From contig CANQEH010000010.1 in assembly GCA_947594835.1 (NCBI GenBank), positions 19,123 through 83,122 on the forward strand: a DNA stretch of 64,000 bases. Reading direction: 5' to 3'. A model generated the notes under the pieces. The model did not search any database and was not told the origin of the DNA. It saw nothing but the letters and a program-made list of their open reading frames with translations. This DNA is from an uncultured Acetatifactor sp. GTDB taxonomy: Bacteria > Bacillota > Clostridia > Lachnospirales > Lachnospiraceae. Below, piece by piece: positions 17,524 to 26,562 of this stretch. Numbering within the stretch: the first letter of the stretch is position 1; the number at the start of each line of letters is the position of its first letter. The translations under genes were made by a program, and so were the position numbers.

Positions 17524-17724
17524 TTACTTCATCTGCTCTTCCTGCTTTTTGATCATGCGGCGAACCATCTCGCCCCCGATGGAACCAGCCTCGCGGGAGG
17601 TCAGGTCACCGTTGTAACCTTCCTTCAGGTTTACACCCAGCTCGGATGCAACCTCGGTTTTGAAACGATCCATTGCTGCCTTTGCTTCAGGCACTTCTAC
17701 TCTATTGCTTCTGTTACCGGACAT
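17524..17724 (-). CDS. Alpha/beta-type small acid-soluble spore protein
   Basis: 66-residue DNA-binding spore protein. The two family signatures are present: KTEVASELGVNL, which contains the germination-protease cleavage region TE-VASE, and LTSREAGSIGGEMVRRMI. Such proteins saturate and protect DNA in the dormant spore and appear only in endospore formers, which makes this gene diagnostic for lifestyle. GGAGGTG precedes the ATG by 7 bases. Expression would be expected from sigma-G, but I could not identify a convincing sigma-G promoter. Confidence 0.95.
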   Translation of the reverse strand: MSGNRSNRVEVPEAKAAMDRFKTEVASELGVNLKEGYNGDLTSREAGSIGGEMVRRMIKKQEEQMK

Positions 17725-17759
17725 TCTTTTTCACCTCCAATGCTTTGTGATTTTCTCTA

Positions 17760-17796
17760 TCTTCAAGATAAGTGCTGCCTGCACTTACCCTGAAGA
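17760..17796. repeat. Nested perfect inverted repeat upstream of the spore protein gene
   Basis: TCTTCA (17760-17765) pairs with TGAAGA (17791-17796), and inside it AAGTGC (17770-17775) pairs with GCACTT (17781-17786). It lies 36-72 bases upstream of the spore protein start. It could be an operator or a small hairpin in a leader. Confidence 0.6.
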
Positions 17797-17872
17797 TCCC
17801 GGATTTAAGTGCCTGCCGCGGCTTATCTTGGTCTTATTATGGCCCTGGCAGAAAAAAATATGTTGGAAACAT

Positions 17873-17901
17873 TTGTTTTTTTTTCTTACCTGTGTTATAA
17901 T
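17873..17901 (+). promoter_or_regulatory. Promoter of tig
   Basis: TTGTTT at 17873-17878 and a consensus TATAAT at 17896-17901, spacer 17 bp; leader about 83 nt. Confidence 0.75.
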
Positions 17902-17990
17902 CTTAACGTAACTGTGACTTTATTCCTCCGTGATCGGGGGGCGGATGAAATAGATGAGGCACAGGCGATGGAGAAGGAGGAAACGAAGGT

Positions 17991-19364
17991 ATGAGTTTAC
18001 AGGTAGAAAAATTGGAGAATAATATGGCCAGGCTGACCATTGAAGCGTCTGCCGAGGAACTGGACAAGGCCATTGAGGGAGCTTATCAGAAGAGCAAAAA
18101 TAAGATCAGCATCCCGGGGTTCCGCAAAGGGAAAGCTCCCCGCAAAATGATCGAGCAGATGTACGGACGGGAGGTCTTCTATGAGGACGCGGCCAATGCG
18201 CTGATCCCGGACGCTTATGAGAAGGCGCTGGAGGAGTGCACCGAGGAAATCGTCTCCTCCCCTGAGATCGAAGTGATCCAGATCGAGGCGGGAAAGCCTT
18301 TCATCTTTACCGCGGAGGTGGCGTTAAAGCCCCCTGTGACCCTGGGCAAATACAAGGGCATTAAGGTGGACAAAACGGATGCGGACGTCACCGACGAGGA
18401 GATCACGGCGGAAATCGACGGCGAGCGCGAGAAAAACGCCAGGATCGTGGACGTCACCGACCGGGCCGTGAAAGAGGGAGACATTGCCGTCATCGATTTT
18501 GAAGGCTTCGTGGACGGAGAGGCTTTCGAGGGCGGGAAGGGACAGGATTATCCCCTTACCATCGGCTCCCACGCCTTTATCCCCGGCTTTGAGGAAGCGC
18601 TGGTGGGCGCGCAGATTGGTCAGGAAACCGACGTGAACGTGACGTTCCCCGAGGATTATCAGGCCGCAGAGCTTGCCGGAAAGGCGGCCGTGTTCAAATG
18701 CACCGTGAAAAAATTACAGGAGAAGGTATTACCCGGGCTGGATGAGGATTTTGTCAGCGAAGTTTCCGACGAGAGCGACACCGTGGAAGAATACCGGGAG
18801 GAGATCCGCAAGAAGCTTTCGGAGAGGAAGACGGCCAGCGCCAGAAACGCCAAAGAGGAGGCAGTTGTGGAGGCCGCCATCGCCGATGCGAAGATGGATA
18901 TCCCCGACGCCATGCTGAAGACCCAGCAGAAGCAGATGGCGCAGGAGTTTACCCAGAGGCTCCAGGCCCAGGGAATTTCCTGGGATCAGTACATGAAAAT
19001 CACCGGCGTCACCGCACAGATGCTCTTAGACCAGATGAAACCGCAGGCCTTAAAGCGGATCCAGTCCAGGCTGGTGCTGGAGGCGGTTGCCGCAGCGGAG
19101 AAGCTGGAGGCTGCAGCGGAGGAGGTCGAAGAGGAGCTTAAGACCATGGCAGAGGCCTACCGCATGGAGATCGACAAGGTGAAAGAACTCCTGGGCGAGA
19201 GCGGCTTAAAGCAGGTGAAGGAAGACCTCGCCGTGAAAAAAGCTGTGGACTTCCTGGTAGAGAACGCCAAGGAGGGAAAGGCTTCTGGAAAGAAGGCTTC
19301 CGGCGCGAAGGCCAAGGAGGCAGGCGGGGAGCCCGCTGAGGAACAAGAGGCTGCAAAAGAGTAA
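17991..19364 (+). CDS. tig: Trigger factor
   Basis: Ribosome-bound chaperone and peptidyl-prolyl isomerase. The ribosome-docking signature GFRKGKAPRKMIEQMYG is near residues 43-58; an FKBP-type domain follows (about 150-245, with GDIAVIDFEGFVDGEAFEGG and IPGFEEALVG); the rest is the helical C-terminal arm, ending in a Lys/Ala/Glu-rich tail. 457 residues, slightly long because of the tail. It precedes clpP and clpX, the conserved tig-clpP-clpX order, though clpP has its own promoter. Confidence 0.97.
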   Translation: MSLQVEKLENNMARLTIEASAEELDKAIEGAYQKSKNKISIPGFRKGKAPRKMIEQMYGREVFYEDAANALIPDAYEKALEECTEEIVSSPEIEVIQIEAGKPFIFTAEVALKPPVTLGKYKGIKVDKTDADVTDEEITAEIDGEREKNARIVDVTDRAVKEGDIAVIDFEGFVDGEAFEGGKGQDYPLTIGSHAFIPGFEEALVGAQIGQETDVNVTFPEDYQAAELAGKAAVFKCTVKKLQEKVLPGLDEDFVSEVSDESDTVEEYREEIRKKLSERKTASARNAKEEAVVEAAIADAKMDIPDAMLKTQQKQMAQEFTQRLQAQGISWDQYMKITGVTAQMLLDQMKPQALKRIQSRLVLEAVAAAEKLEAAAEEVEEELKTMAEAYRMEIDKVKELLGESGLKQVKEDLAVKKAVDFLVENAKEGKASGKKASGAKAKEAGGEPAEEQEAAKE

Positions 19365-19385
19365 TCTGTCACGAAAGAAACCGGC

Positions 19386-19416
19386 GCGGTTGTGTCCCCT
19401 GAGGGGATGCAGCCGC
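19386..19416 (+). terminator. Hairpin after tig (weak terminator)
   Basis: GCGGTTG pairs with CAGCCGC and TGTCCCC with GGGGATG around TGA, with G-T pairs. No U-run follows directly, so it may be an mRNA-stabilising hairpin and not a full terminator. Confidence 0.45.
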
Positions 19417-19455
19417 TCTGTGCGTATAAAAAATTTATAAAAATCAAAATACTGA

Positions 19456-19484
19456 TTGAAAAAAACGCTTAAGTGGGATATGAT
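19456..19484 (+). promoter_or_regulatory. Promoter of clpP
   Basis: TTGAAA at 19456-19461 and TATGAT at 19479-19484, spacer 17 bp; no CtsR-type repeat was recognised next to it. Confidence 0.65.
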
Positions 19485-19513
19485 GGAAAAAATGATAAAA
19501 GGGAGGATTTCAC

Positions 19514-20113
19514 ATGAGTTTAGTGCCTTATGTCATTGAACAGACAAGCAAGGGGGAGCGATCCTATGACATATATTCCCGGCTGTTAAAGGATAGAATC
19601 ATCTTTTTGGGGGAGGAGGTAAACGATACCTCCGCCAGTATCGTAGTGGCGCAGCTTTTGTTTTTGGAGGCGGAAGACCCGGAGAAGGATATCCACCTTT
19701 ACATCAACAGTCCCGGCGGGGCGATCACCGCTGGCATGGCCATCTATGACACCATGAATTACATCAAATGCGACGTTTCTACGGTCTGCATCGGCATGGC
19801 GGCCAGCATGGGTGCGTTTTTACTCTCCGGCGGGGCCAAGGGGAAGCGGTTCGCCCTTCCCAACGCAGAGGTCATGATTCATCAGCCTCTGGGCGGCACA
19901 CAGGGACAGGCCACGGAGATCGAGATCGCCGCAAAGCATATCTTAAAGACCAAAGAGAAATTAAATCGGATGCTGGCAGAGAATACCGGCAAGGATTACG
20001 AGACTGTCTGCGCCGACACGGAGCGGGACAACTGGATGAGCGCTGCGGAAGCGCTGGATTACGGCCTGATCGACCAGGTCATCGCTTCCCATGACGCGGC
20101 GCAGCCCAAATAG
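19514..20113 (+). CDS. clpP: ATP-dependent Clp protease proteolytic subunit
   Basis: Serine protease that forms the tetradecameric chamber of ClpXP. Catalytic triad visible: Ser98 in [11 protein letters not shown], His123 in [10 protein letters not shown], and Asp172 in TERDNWMSA. The IGF/hydrophobic docking segments and [20 protein letters not shown] are conserved. 199 residues, normal. clpX follows 24 bases downstream. Confidence 0.98.
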   Translation: MSLVPYVIEQTSKGERSYDIYSRLLKDRIIFLGEEVNDTSASIVVAQLLFLEAEDPEKDIHLYINSPGGAITAGMAIYDTMNYIKCDVSTVCIGMAASMGAFLLSGGAKGKRFALPNAEVMIHQPLGGTQGQATEIEIAAKHILKTKEKLNRMLAENTGKDYETVCADTERDNWMSAAEALDYGLIDQVIASHDAAQPK

Positions 20114-20137
20114 GGAAGATGTGACAGGAGTAAACAA

Positions 20138-21409
20138 ATGGCAGCTAAAATGACAGGAAATGACATCAGATGTTCTTTCTGCAATAAGACCCAGAGCCAG
20201 GTGCGCAAGCTGATTGCGGGCCCGGCGGGAGTCTATATCTGCGACGAGTGCATCGATATCTGCGCGGATATCCTGGAAGAGGAATTGGAGGACGATCCCG
20301 TAGAGGAGAGCGCCAGCCCCGATATCAACCTCTTAAAGCCTGTCCAGATCAAGGAGTTTCTGGACGAGTATGTGGTGGGCCAGGAGGCGGCCAAGAAGGT
20401 GCTTGCCGTTTCCGTGTACAACCATTATAAGCGGGTGACTGCGCCGAAGGATCTGGACGACGTGGAACTGCAGAAGAGCAATATCATCATGGTGGGGCCC
20501 ACTGGTTCCGGCAAGACCTACCTTGCCCAGACCCTGGCAAAGATCATCAACGTGCCCTTTGCCATCGCCGACGCCACCACGCTGACAGAGGCCGGATATG
20601 TGGGCGAGGACGTGGAAAACATCCTCTTAAAGCTGATCCAGGCGGCAGATTACGACGTGGATCGCGCCCAGTACGGCATCATCTATATTGACGAGATCGA
20701 CAAGATCACCAAGAAGGGCGAAAACGTATCCATCACCCGGGATGTATCGGGGGAGGGCGTACAGCAGGCGCTTTTGAAGATTGTGGAGGGCACTGTGGCC
20801 AGCGTGCCGCCCCAGGGGGGCAGAAAGCACCCTCATCAGGAGCTGATCACCATAGACACGTCCAACATCCTCTTTATCTGCGGCGGCGCGTTCGACGGCC
20901 TGGATAAGATCATCGAGGCAAGGCTGGACCGGAAGGCCATCGGCTTTAACACGGAGATCACGCAGAAGAACACCAAGGAGCTGGACGGCCTGCTTCAGGA
21001 GGTGACGCCCCAGGATCTGGTGAAATTTGGACTGATCCCGGAGTTTGTGGGCCGTGTGCCCATCTGCGTGGCACTGCAGGGACTGGACAAGGAGGCTCTT
21101 GTCCGCATCCTGAAGGAGCCCAAGAATGCGCTGATCAAGCAGTATCAGAAGCTGTTTGACATGGATGATGTGGAGTTGACCTTCGACGAGGAGGCAGTGC
21201 AGGCCATTGCAGAAAAGGCCTTTGAGCGCAAGACAGGCGCCAGAGGGCTCCGCTCCATCATGGAGAGCGTGATGATGGACACCATGTACGAGATCCCCTC
21301 GGACGACACCATCCAGGCCTGTGTGATCACCAAGGAAGCGGTAGAGGGCGGTACTCCGCTCACCATTCACCAAAGCGGGGCAAAGGGCAGTTTAGAACCC
21401 GCCATATAA
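20138..21409 (+). CDS. clpX: ATP-dependent Clp protease ATP-binding subunit ClpX
   Basis: AAA+ unfoldase feeding ClpP. N-terminal zinc-binding domain with Cys12, Cys15, Cys35 and Cys38; Walker A GPTGSGKT (about 121-128); GYVGED pore loop; Walker [11 protein letters not shown]; and the ClpP-docking IGF loop region equivalent ([11 protein letters not shown]). 423 residues. A perfect 12-bp hairpin follows its stop. Confidence 0.98.
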   Translation: MAAKMTGNDIRCSFCNKTQSQVRKLIAGPAGVYICDECIDICADILEEELEDDPVEESASPDINLLKPVQIKEFLDEYVVGQEAAKKVLAVSVYNHYKRVTAPKDLDDVELQKSNIIMVGPTGSGKTYLAQTLAKIINVPFAIADATTLTEAGYVGEDVENILLKLIQAADYDVDRAQYGIIYIDEIDKITKKGENVSITRDVSGEGVQQALLKIVEGTVASVPPQGGRKHPHQELITIDTSNILFICGGAFDGLDKIIEARLDRKAIGFNTEITQKNTKELDGLLQEVTPQDLVKFGLIPEFVGRVPICVALQGLDKEALVRILKEPKNALIKQYQKLFDMDDVELTFDEEAVQAIAEKAFERKTGARGLRSIMESVMMDTMYEIPSDDTIQACVITKEAVEGGTPLTIHQSGAKGSLEPAI

Positions 21410-21445
21410 GCGGCAAGGCACACGACGGTCACGCCTGTGTGAAGG

Positions 21446-21476
21446 GACAACGCCGTCTGCGGACGGCGTTGTCTTA
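21446..21476 (+). terminator. Strong hairpin after clpX
   Basis: GACAACGCCGTC (21446-21457) and GACGGCGTTGTC (21462-21473) form a perfect 12-bp stem with a TGCG loop, followed only by TTATTG. Probably a terminator with a poor U-tract, or partial readthrough into engB. Confidence 0.65.
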
Positions 21477-21515
21477 TTGTGTCAGCCGCGCAGTCTGGCA
21501 CAAAAGGAGGAAACC

Positions 21516-22106
21516 ATGGTCATCAAGAATGTCAGCCTGGAGACGGTCTGCGGCATTACCAGCAAGCTTCCCGCAAGCAAGTATCCGGAGGTGGCTTTTG
21601 CGGGAAAGAGCAATGTGGGCAAGTCGTCCCTGATCAACGGGTTGATGAACCGGAAGGCTTTGGCGAGAACCAGCGCCCAGCCTGGAAAGACCCAGACCAT
21701 CAACTATTACAATATCAACGACAGCCTCTATTTTGTGGATCTGCCGGGCTACGGATACGCCAGGACCAGCGAACATATCAGACAGCAGTGGGGCAGGATG
21801 ATCGAAAACTATCTCCACAAGTCAAAGCAGTTAAGACAGGTGTTCCTTCTGGTGGATATCCGGCATAAGCCCTCCGAAAACGATAAGACCATGTACCGCT
21901 GGATCTGCGAGAGCGGCTACCAGCCGGTGATCGTCGCAACCAAGCTGGATAAGATCAACCGCAGCCAGACCGCAAAGCAGGTGCAGCAGATACGGATCGG
22001 GCTGGATGCAAAAGAAGCCCGGATCATCCCCTATTCTGCGCAGACCAAGCAGGGCAGGGAAGAAATTTACGAGGTTCTGGACAAGATTTTGGAGGAAGCG
22101 GAGTGA
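21516..22106 (+). CDS. engB: Ribosome biogenesis GTPase EngB/YsxC
   Basis: Small essential GTPase of 50S subunit assembly. G1 GKSNVGKSS, switch region ARTSAQPGKTQTINYYNI, G3 VDLPGYGYA, G4 ATKLDK and G5 YSAQT are all visible. The ATG at 21516 follows AAAGGAGG; the frame is open further upstream, but without a ribosome site. 196 residues, normal. The next gene starts at GTG overlapping its stop. Neighbours clpX and engB are adjacent in many Firmicutes. Confidence 0.96.
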   Translation: MVIKNVSLETVCGITSKLPASKYPEVAFAGKSNVGKSSLINGLMNRKALARTSAQPGKTQTINYYNINDSLYFVDLPGYGYARTSEHIRQQWGRMIENYLHKSKQLRQVFLLVDIRHKPSENDKTMYRWICESGYQPVIVATKLDKINRSQTAKQVQQIRIGLDAKEARIIPYSAQTKQGREEIYEVLDKILEEAE

Positions 22107-23380
22107 AAAGGTACAGTAAAGCCCTGACAAACCTGGCGATTGCAGCGGCGGTATTTTTGGCGGTGATTTTTCTGCTGCCCCGGGCGCTGGTCTTTTTCAT
22201 GCCCTTTGTGGTGGGCTGGGTGATCGCGATGATCGCTTCGCCCCTGGTCTGTTTTTTTGAGAAAAAAATAAAGTTAAAGAGGAAGCTGGGAAGCGCTTTT
22301 GTGATCATCGTGGTCATAGGGCTGGTGGTGCTTCTCCTCTATATCCTGCTGGCCTGGCTGGTGGATCAGATCGGCGGCCTGATCGCCTCCCTGCCGGAAA
22401 TGTGGCAAGGGATGCAGGCAGACTTAAACAGGATGGGCGATAGGCTGACGGTGCTGCTCCAGAAGCTGCCCAAGGAGATGCAGACGGGGCTGGAAGGGAT
22501 AACGGAGGACGTCGGCGCCCGGCTGAGCGGTTTTTTTGGAGAGATAGGAACGCCTACCATCGCGGCGGCGGGACGTTTTGCGTCACAGCTGCCCAATATT
22601 CTCGTGGGCGTTATCATGGTGCTTTTGTCCTCCTATTTCTTTGTGGCGGAGCATCAGCAGATCAAAGAGTGGTTCCGCAGGCACACCCCGCCAACCCTGC
22701 AGCTCTATTACGGCATGATACGCAGGAGCCTGGTGCAGTCGGTGGGCGGTTATCTGATCGCCCAGCTTAAGATTGAAGTGTGGATGTATGTCCTTTTGCT
22801 GATCGGCCTCGGCGTGCTGGGGGTCGGCTACTATGCCCTGATCGCGCTGGGCATCGCCATTTTGGACTTTATCCCTGTTCTGGGGACGGGAACCGTGTTG
22901 ATTCCCTGGGCGGTAATCAAGATTTTTGCCGGAGACTACAAGGTGGCAGTGGGGCTTTTAATCATCTGGTGCGTGGGCCAGCTGGCCAGACAGCTGATCC
23001 AGCCGAAGATCGTGGGGGACTCCATCGGCGTGCCCCCGCTTCCCACCCTGATTCTTCTGTATGCGGGATACCGGCTGGGCGGCGTCGTGGGGATGATCGT
23101 GGCGGTGCCTTTGGGGCTGCTTCTGTACACCATGGTGCAGGAGGGCGTCTTTGACGGCGTCAAGAACAGCACATTGATCCTGTTGGCGGGGATCAACCGG
23201 TTCAGGCGGCTGGAGCGGGAAGATTTGTTTGAGGTGGAGGAAATGGCTGTGCGCAGCCAGGAGACCGCCAGACAGGTGGAAGCCCAGCGCCAGGAACAGC
23301 AGCGCCGCAAAGAGGAGGAAAACGAGGCCCGCCTGAAGAAAAAAGAGGCGGGGAAAAACAGGAAAAAACGGAAACTGTGA
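22103..23380 (+). CDS. AI-2E/PerM-family permease, YtvI-like
   Basis: 425 residues with about eight hydrophobic segments and the family core YALIALGIAILDFIPVLGTG, LIIWCVGQLARQLIQPKIVG and YAGYRLGGVVGMIVAVPLG. It resembles the sporulation-associated YtvI group of the AI-2E transporter family; substrates of this subgroup are not established. The C terminus is a long highly charged tail rich in Gln, Arg, Glu and Lys. GTG start overlaps the engB stop (GTGA). Confidence 0.82.
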   Translation: MKRYSKALTNLAIAAAVFLAVIFLLPRALVFFMPFVVGWVIAMIASPLVCFFEKKIKLKRKLGSAFVIIVVIGLVVLLLYILLAWLVDQIGGLIASLPEMWQGMQADLNRMGDRLTVLLQKLPKEMQTGLEGITEDVGARLSGFFGEIGTPTIAAAGRFASQLPNILVGVIMVLLSSYFFVAEHQQIKEWFRRHTPPTLQLYYGMIRRSLVQSVGGYLIAQLKIEVWMYVLLLIGLGVLGVGYYALIALGIAILDFIPVLGTGTVLIPWAVIKIFAGDYKVAVGLLIIWCVGQLARQLIQPKIVGDSIGVPPLPTLILLYAGYRLGGVVGMIVAVPLGLLLYTMVQEGVFDGVKNSTLILLAGINRFRRLEREDLFEVEEMAVRSQETARQVEAQRQEQQRRKEEENEARLKKKEAGKNRKKRKL

Positions 23381-23420
23381 AACTTTTTCCCGAAAAAGCA
23401 GTCTATTCAGAAGAAGACGC

Positions 23421-23449
23421 AATGGAGTGTGTTCCCGCACTCCATTTTT
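23421..23449 (+). terminator. Intrinsic terminator after the YtvI-like gene
   Basis: AATGGAGTG (23421-23429) pairs with CACTCCATT (23438-23446) around an 8-nt loop, followed by TTTG. Confidence 0.75.
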
Positions 23450-23451
23450 GT

Positions 23452-23482
23452 TTGCAACTTTGATACAAACATATCTTATAAT
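23452..23482 (+). promoter_or_regulatory. Possible promoter of the response regulator gene
   Basis: Consensus TATAAT at 23477-23482 with TTGCAA at 23452-23457, spacer 19 bp, longer than ideal. Leader about 55 nt. Confidence 0.5.
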
Positions 23483-23542
23483 GTTTCAAAGATGGCGCTG
23501 CAGGCAGTGCAGTGTGGGAGGCAGGGAGGAGTGGAGCATACG

Positions 23543-24241
23543 ATGGAAAAAAGAGTTTTAGTATACAACAATAACACCGGGATCGTGGAAAAGATGGAGG
23601 CGCTGCTGGCCGGGGAAGGGCTGACCGTAACGGCTGCATCCGATCTGGAGCAGCTGAGGGCTGCGCTGGCCCAGGAGGGCGTCTATCTGATGCTGGTGGA
23701 TGTGGAATTAAACGACAAGGGATGGGATAAGGGGATCGAGATGATCGCGGCACTCAGAAAGGCCAGCAGTATTCCCCTGATCGTGGTTTCCGCCCAATCG
23801 GCGGAGACGGCCAAGATCATGGCGCTGGAAGCGGGAGCGGACGATTATGTGACGGCGGACTGCAACCCGCTGGAGCTTCTGGCCAGGATCAAGTCCCAGA
23901 TCCGCAGGTATACCCAGCTGGTCAATATGTGCGCCAACATCGACCGGATCTACCGGGTGGGGGACCTGGTGATAGACGACGTGCAGCGGAAGGTGACCGT
24001 GGAGGGGAGAAATGTGCGCCTGACGCCCATCGAGTACAAGATCCTGCGGCTTTTGGTGCAAAAACGGGGCACGGTGTTAAGGAGCAGCCAGATTTATGAG
24101 AGCATCTGGCAGATGCAGGCCATCGGCGCGGACAACACCATCGCCGTGCACATCCGCCACATCCGGGAAAAGATCGAGAACAATCCCAGGGAGCCCAGAT
24201 ATTTAAAGGCAGTCTGGGGCACAGGCTATAAAGTGGGGTAG
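23543..24241 (+). CDS. OmpR/PhoB-type response regulator with an atypical receiver
   Basis: 232 residues: receiver-like domain (about 1-115) and winged-helix DNA-binding domain (about 140-230: RLTPIEYKILRLLVQKRG, ADNTIAVHIRHIREKIE, YLKAVWGTGYKVG). The receiver keeps the central Asp in LMLVDVELN, but the acidic pair that binds magnesium is replaced by NN (VLVYNNNTG), and the usual Lys before Pro (LTKPF type) reads TADCNP. Conventional phosphorylation is therefore doubtful. No histidine kinase is near. It may act as a constitutive or ligand-controlled regulator. The start at 23543 follows GGGAGGAG; the frame is open upstream. Confidence 0.85.
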   Translation: MEKRVLVYNNNTGIVEKMEALLAGEGLTVTAASDLEQLRAALAQEGVYLMLVDVELNDKGWDKGIEMIAALRKASSIPLIVVSAQSAETAKIMALEAGADDYVTADCNPLELLARIKSQIRRYTQLVNMCANIDRIYRVGDLVIDDVQRKVTVEGRNVRLTPIEYKILRLLVQKRGTVLRSSQIYESIWQMQAIGADNTIAVHIRHIREKIENNPREPRYLKAVWGTGYKVG

Positions 24242-24306
24242 AGGCATCAGGCAGGATCATCAGGTCAGACAGGAAGATCGAGCGGGACAGAGAGGTTGGA
24301 CGGGAA

Positions 24307-25230
24307 ATGGAGATGGAAAAGAAGAGTGGATTGAGCGGCAGCACCCTGAAATGGATCGCCATTGCGGCGATGTTCATCGACCATGTGGCGGCGGCTCTGC
24401 TTGCACGGCTGATCGTGACGGGGCAGGGCAATGCGCCTTTGTACGGTGTGTATCTGGCGATGCGCTTTGTGGGCAGGCTGGGATTCCCTATCTTCTGCTT
24501 TCTCCTGGTAGAGGGGTTTCAGCGGACGAGAGATCGGTGGAAATATGCCAGGCGGCTGGGGACATTTGCCCTGGTGTCGGAGATTCCCTTCGATCTGGCG
24601 TTCAACGGACAGGTGCTGGAGACTGCCTATCAGAATGTGTTTTTCACCCTGCTTCTGGGGCTTCTTCTGCTGTGCTGTCTGGAGCTGCCAGACGCCCCAA
24701 AGTCCTCCCGGCTCATGGGATGGCTCCTGGGGCTTTTTGGGGCCCTTCTCTGCGGGTTGTGGCTGGAGACGGCCCTGGCGGAGAGGTTTCCCGGGACACT
24801 CTTTGAGGGAAAGCCCTATGTCTGCATCGGTCTGCTGGGCCTTGGGGTGCTGGCGGCCTGGATCGCCGCAGGGCGGCACATGGGCGTCCGGATGGGGCGT
24901 CTGGGCAGGAACCTGGCGTTTTTGGGCATTTTTTTGATGCTGGGCGACCTGCTTCGGACGGATTACGGCGGAATGGGCGTGCTCACCATCGCGGCGATGT
25001 ATCTCCTGCGCCGTTTCCCGGCCTGGGAAATGGCGGGCGGCTGCGCCGTGCTGAGCCTGTTTAACGGCATGGAACTGACCGCGTTTTTTGCCGTGATCCC
25101 TGCCGCCCGGTACAACGGGCAGAGGGGGATGAAACTAAAATATTTCTTTTACGCCTTTTACCCGGTGCACCTCTTCCTCCTGTGGCTGATTGCCTTTCTG
25201 ATGGGGATGGGGCAGGTAGCGGTGGTATGA
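24307..25230 (+). CDS. TraX-family membrane protein
   Basis: 307 residues, eight or more membrane segments. Family markers: LKWIAIAAMFIDHVAAAL, MRFVGRLGFPIFCFLLVEGF, RRLGTFALVSEIPFDLAF, QNVFFTLLLGLLLL and YFFYAFYPVHLFLLWLI. The name-giving TraX of the F plasmid acetylates pilin; the chromosomal Firmicute members are probably membrane acyltransferases of unknown substrate. No conjugation genes are nearby. Lies downstream of the response regulator, 65 bases apart. Confidence 0.85.
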   Translation: MEMEKKSGLSGSTLKWIAIAAMFIDHVAAALLARLIVTGQGNAPLYGVYLAMRFVGRLGFPIFCFLLVEGFQRTRDRWKYARRLGTFALVSEIPFDLAFNGQVLETAYQNVFFTLLLGLLLLCCLELPDAPKSSRLMGWLLGLFGALLCGLWLETALAERFPGTLFEGKPYVCIGLLGLGVLAAWIAAGRHMGVRMGRLGRNLAFLGIFLMLGDLLRTDYGGMGVLTIAAMYLLRRFPAWEMAGGCAVLSLFNGMELTAFFAVIPAARYNGQRGMKLKYFFYAFYPVHLFLLWLIAFLMGMGQVAVV

Positions 25231-25551
25231 GGTTGAAAGGTACAGCAAAAAACCAGTCTTCTGCCTTGGGCCTGTCGGAGCTGGTGCAGTTAGCTGCTGC
25301 CCCAAAAGAGTACTCTCCCCATGAACTGGCACTCGCGGTGGCCTCAGACCGAAGACAAAGCCCGGGGTCTCACAGAATTTTGCTTTCTGAAAGATCCGAA
25401 AGTCAAACAAAACAAGACTGGACAACGCGGCTTTATCCTGTTATAATGAATCTGTCATTGAAAAATCGGACATTCTGACCGATTGTATCTATCACGCAGT
25501 TCTGCGGCATTTTTCAAGATCAAAATTCATTTTCACAGGAGGAGTCTGCCT
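25231..25551 (+). promoter_or_regulatory. Gap upstream of the Rpn gene, with its promoter
   Basis: A 321-base stretch. It contains a good promoter, TGGACA at 25419-25424 and TATAAT at 25442-25447, spacer 17 bp. An ORF starting at the ATG that overlaps the traX stop (25227-25478) has no ribosome site and no family resemblance, so I do not call it. AGGAGGA precedes the Rpn ATG. Confidence 0.6.
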
Positions 25552-26562
25552 ATGACAGAAGAAAAGCAAGAAACCCTCAAAGCCCTGTCCAACCGGGAGT
25601 TAAAATCCGATGTGTTTACTGCTGTTTTCAGCGAGCCGGAAAACGCCGCCATGTTATACACTGCCCTCTCCGGCGAAGAGACAGCCCCGGAGGACGTCGA
25701 GATCGCTACCCTGGAGGGCGTGCTGTTTCTGGCCCGGAAAAATGACCTGGGCTTTCTCGTGAAAGACAGGGTACTTGTCATCAGCGAGCACCAGTCCACC
25801 GTCAACCGAAATATGCCCCTGCGGAGCATCCTGTACTATGGCCGCACCATGGAAAAACTGCTGAAAAACCAGGATCTCTACCGGGAAAAGCTCATCCCCA
25901 TCCCCACGCCGGAGTTCTATTTATTCTACAACGGATCAAAACCTGTGCCTGACGAAATAGTATTAAAACTTTCGGATGCATATATTGCCAAAACCCAAGA
26001 ACCAATGTTAGAATTAAAAGTAAAGATGATCAATATCAACCTCCCGGTGGGGCACAGGCTCCTGGGGGAATGTATGCCGCTGTATGAGTACTCCTGGTTT
26101 ATCGAGCAGGTAAGGCGCTACATGGAAGACGGAATGAACCGTGACACGGCGGTGACCCTTGCCATCAAGGACTGCATCCGGGAGGGAATCTTTGCAGAGT
26201 TTGTCACGAAGCATGGGACGGAGGTAGAGAATATGCTGTTTACCCAGTTTAACATGGACGACGCTTTGGCAGTGCGGTATGAGGAGGGCTTGGAGGATGG
26301 CATAGAACAGGGGTTAGAGCGAGGCCTTGCACAGGGCATGGAGCGAGGCCTTGCCCAGGGGTTTACCCAGGGAAAACAGCAGCTTTTGATCCATCAGGTA
26401 TGCAGCAAGCTGCAAAGAGGCGACTCCCCAGAGAAGATCGCAGCCGACCTGCTGGCAGGCGAGAAGGAGGTCGCCCGGATCTGTGAGGCTTATGTCTCCT
26501 GTGGGCCGGAGGAGAGCGCCGTCTACGAAAGGCTGGTTGGTGATCTGAGAGGATCGGAATAA
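25552..26562 (+). CDS. Rpn-family PD-(D/E)XK nuclease / putative transposase
   Basis: 336 residues. The N-terminal half is a PD-(D/E)XK nuclease of the recombination-promoting nuclease (Rpn, PDDEXK_2) family: SNRELKSDVFTAVFS start, then the active-site pair KNDLGFLV and ISEHQSTVNRNMPLRS, which carries the E-x-Q signature. The C-terminal half is helical with a Gly/Gln/Glu repeat segment (EQGLERGLAQGMERGLAQG) typical of the family. E. coli Rpn proteins are DNA endonucleases implicated in recombination and phage defence. The last 176 codons are duplicated immediately downstream. ATG at 25552 follows AGGAGGA; an upstream in-frame start lacks one. Confidence 0.88.
   Translation: MTEEKQETLKALSNRELKSDVFTAVFSEPENAAMLYTALSGEETAPEDVEIATLEGVLFLARKNDLGFLVKDRVLVISEHQSTVNRNMPLRSILYYGRTMEKLLKNQDLYREKLIPIPTPEFYLFYNGSKPVPDEIVLKLSDAYIAKTQEPMLELKVKMININLPVGHRLLGECMPLYEYSWFIEQVRRYMEDGMNRDTAVTLAIKDCIREGIFAEFVTKHGTEVENMLFTQFNMDDALAVRYEEGLEDGIEQGLERGLAQGMERGLAQGFTQGKQQLLIHQVCSKLQRGDSPEKIAADLLAGEKEVARICEAYVSCGPEESAVYERLVGDLRGSE

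Noticed and set aside
25227..25478. ORF overlapping the traX stop
   Set aside because: No ribosome site and no similarity; it runs through the Rpn promoter.
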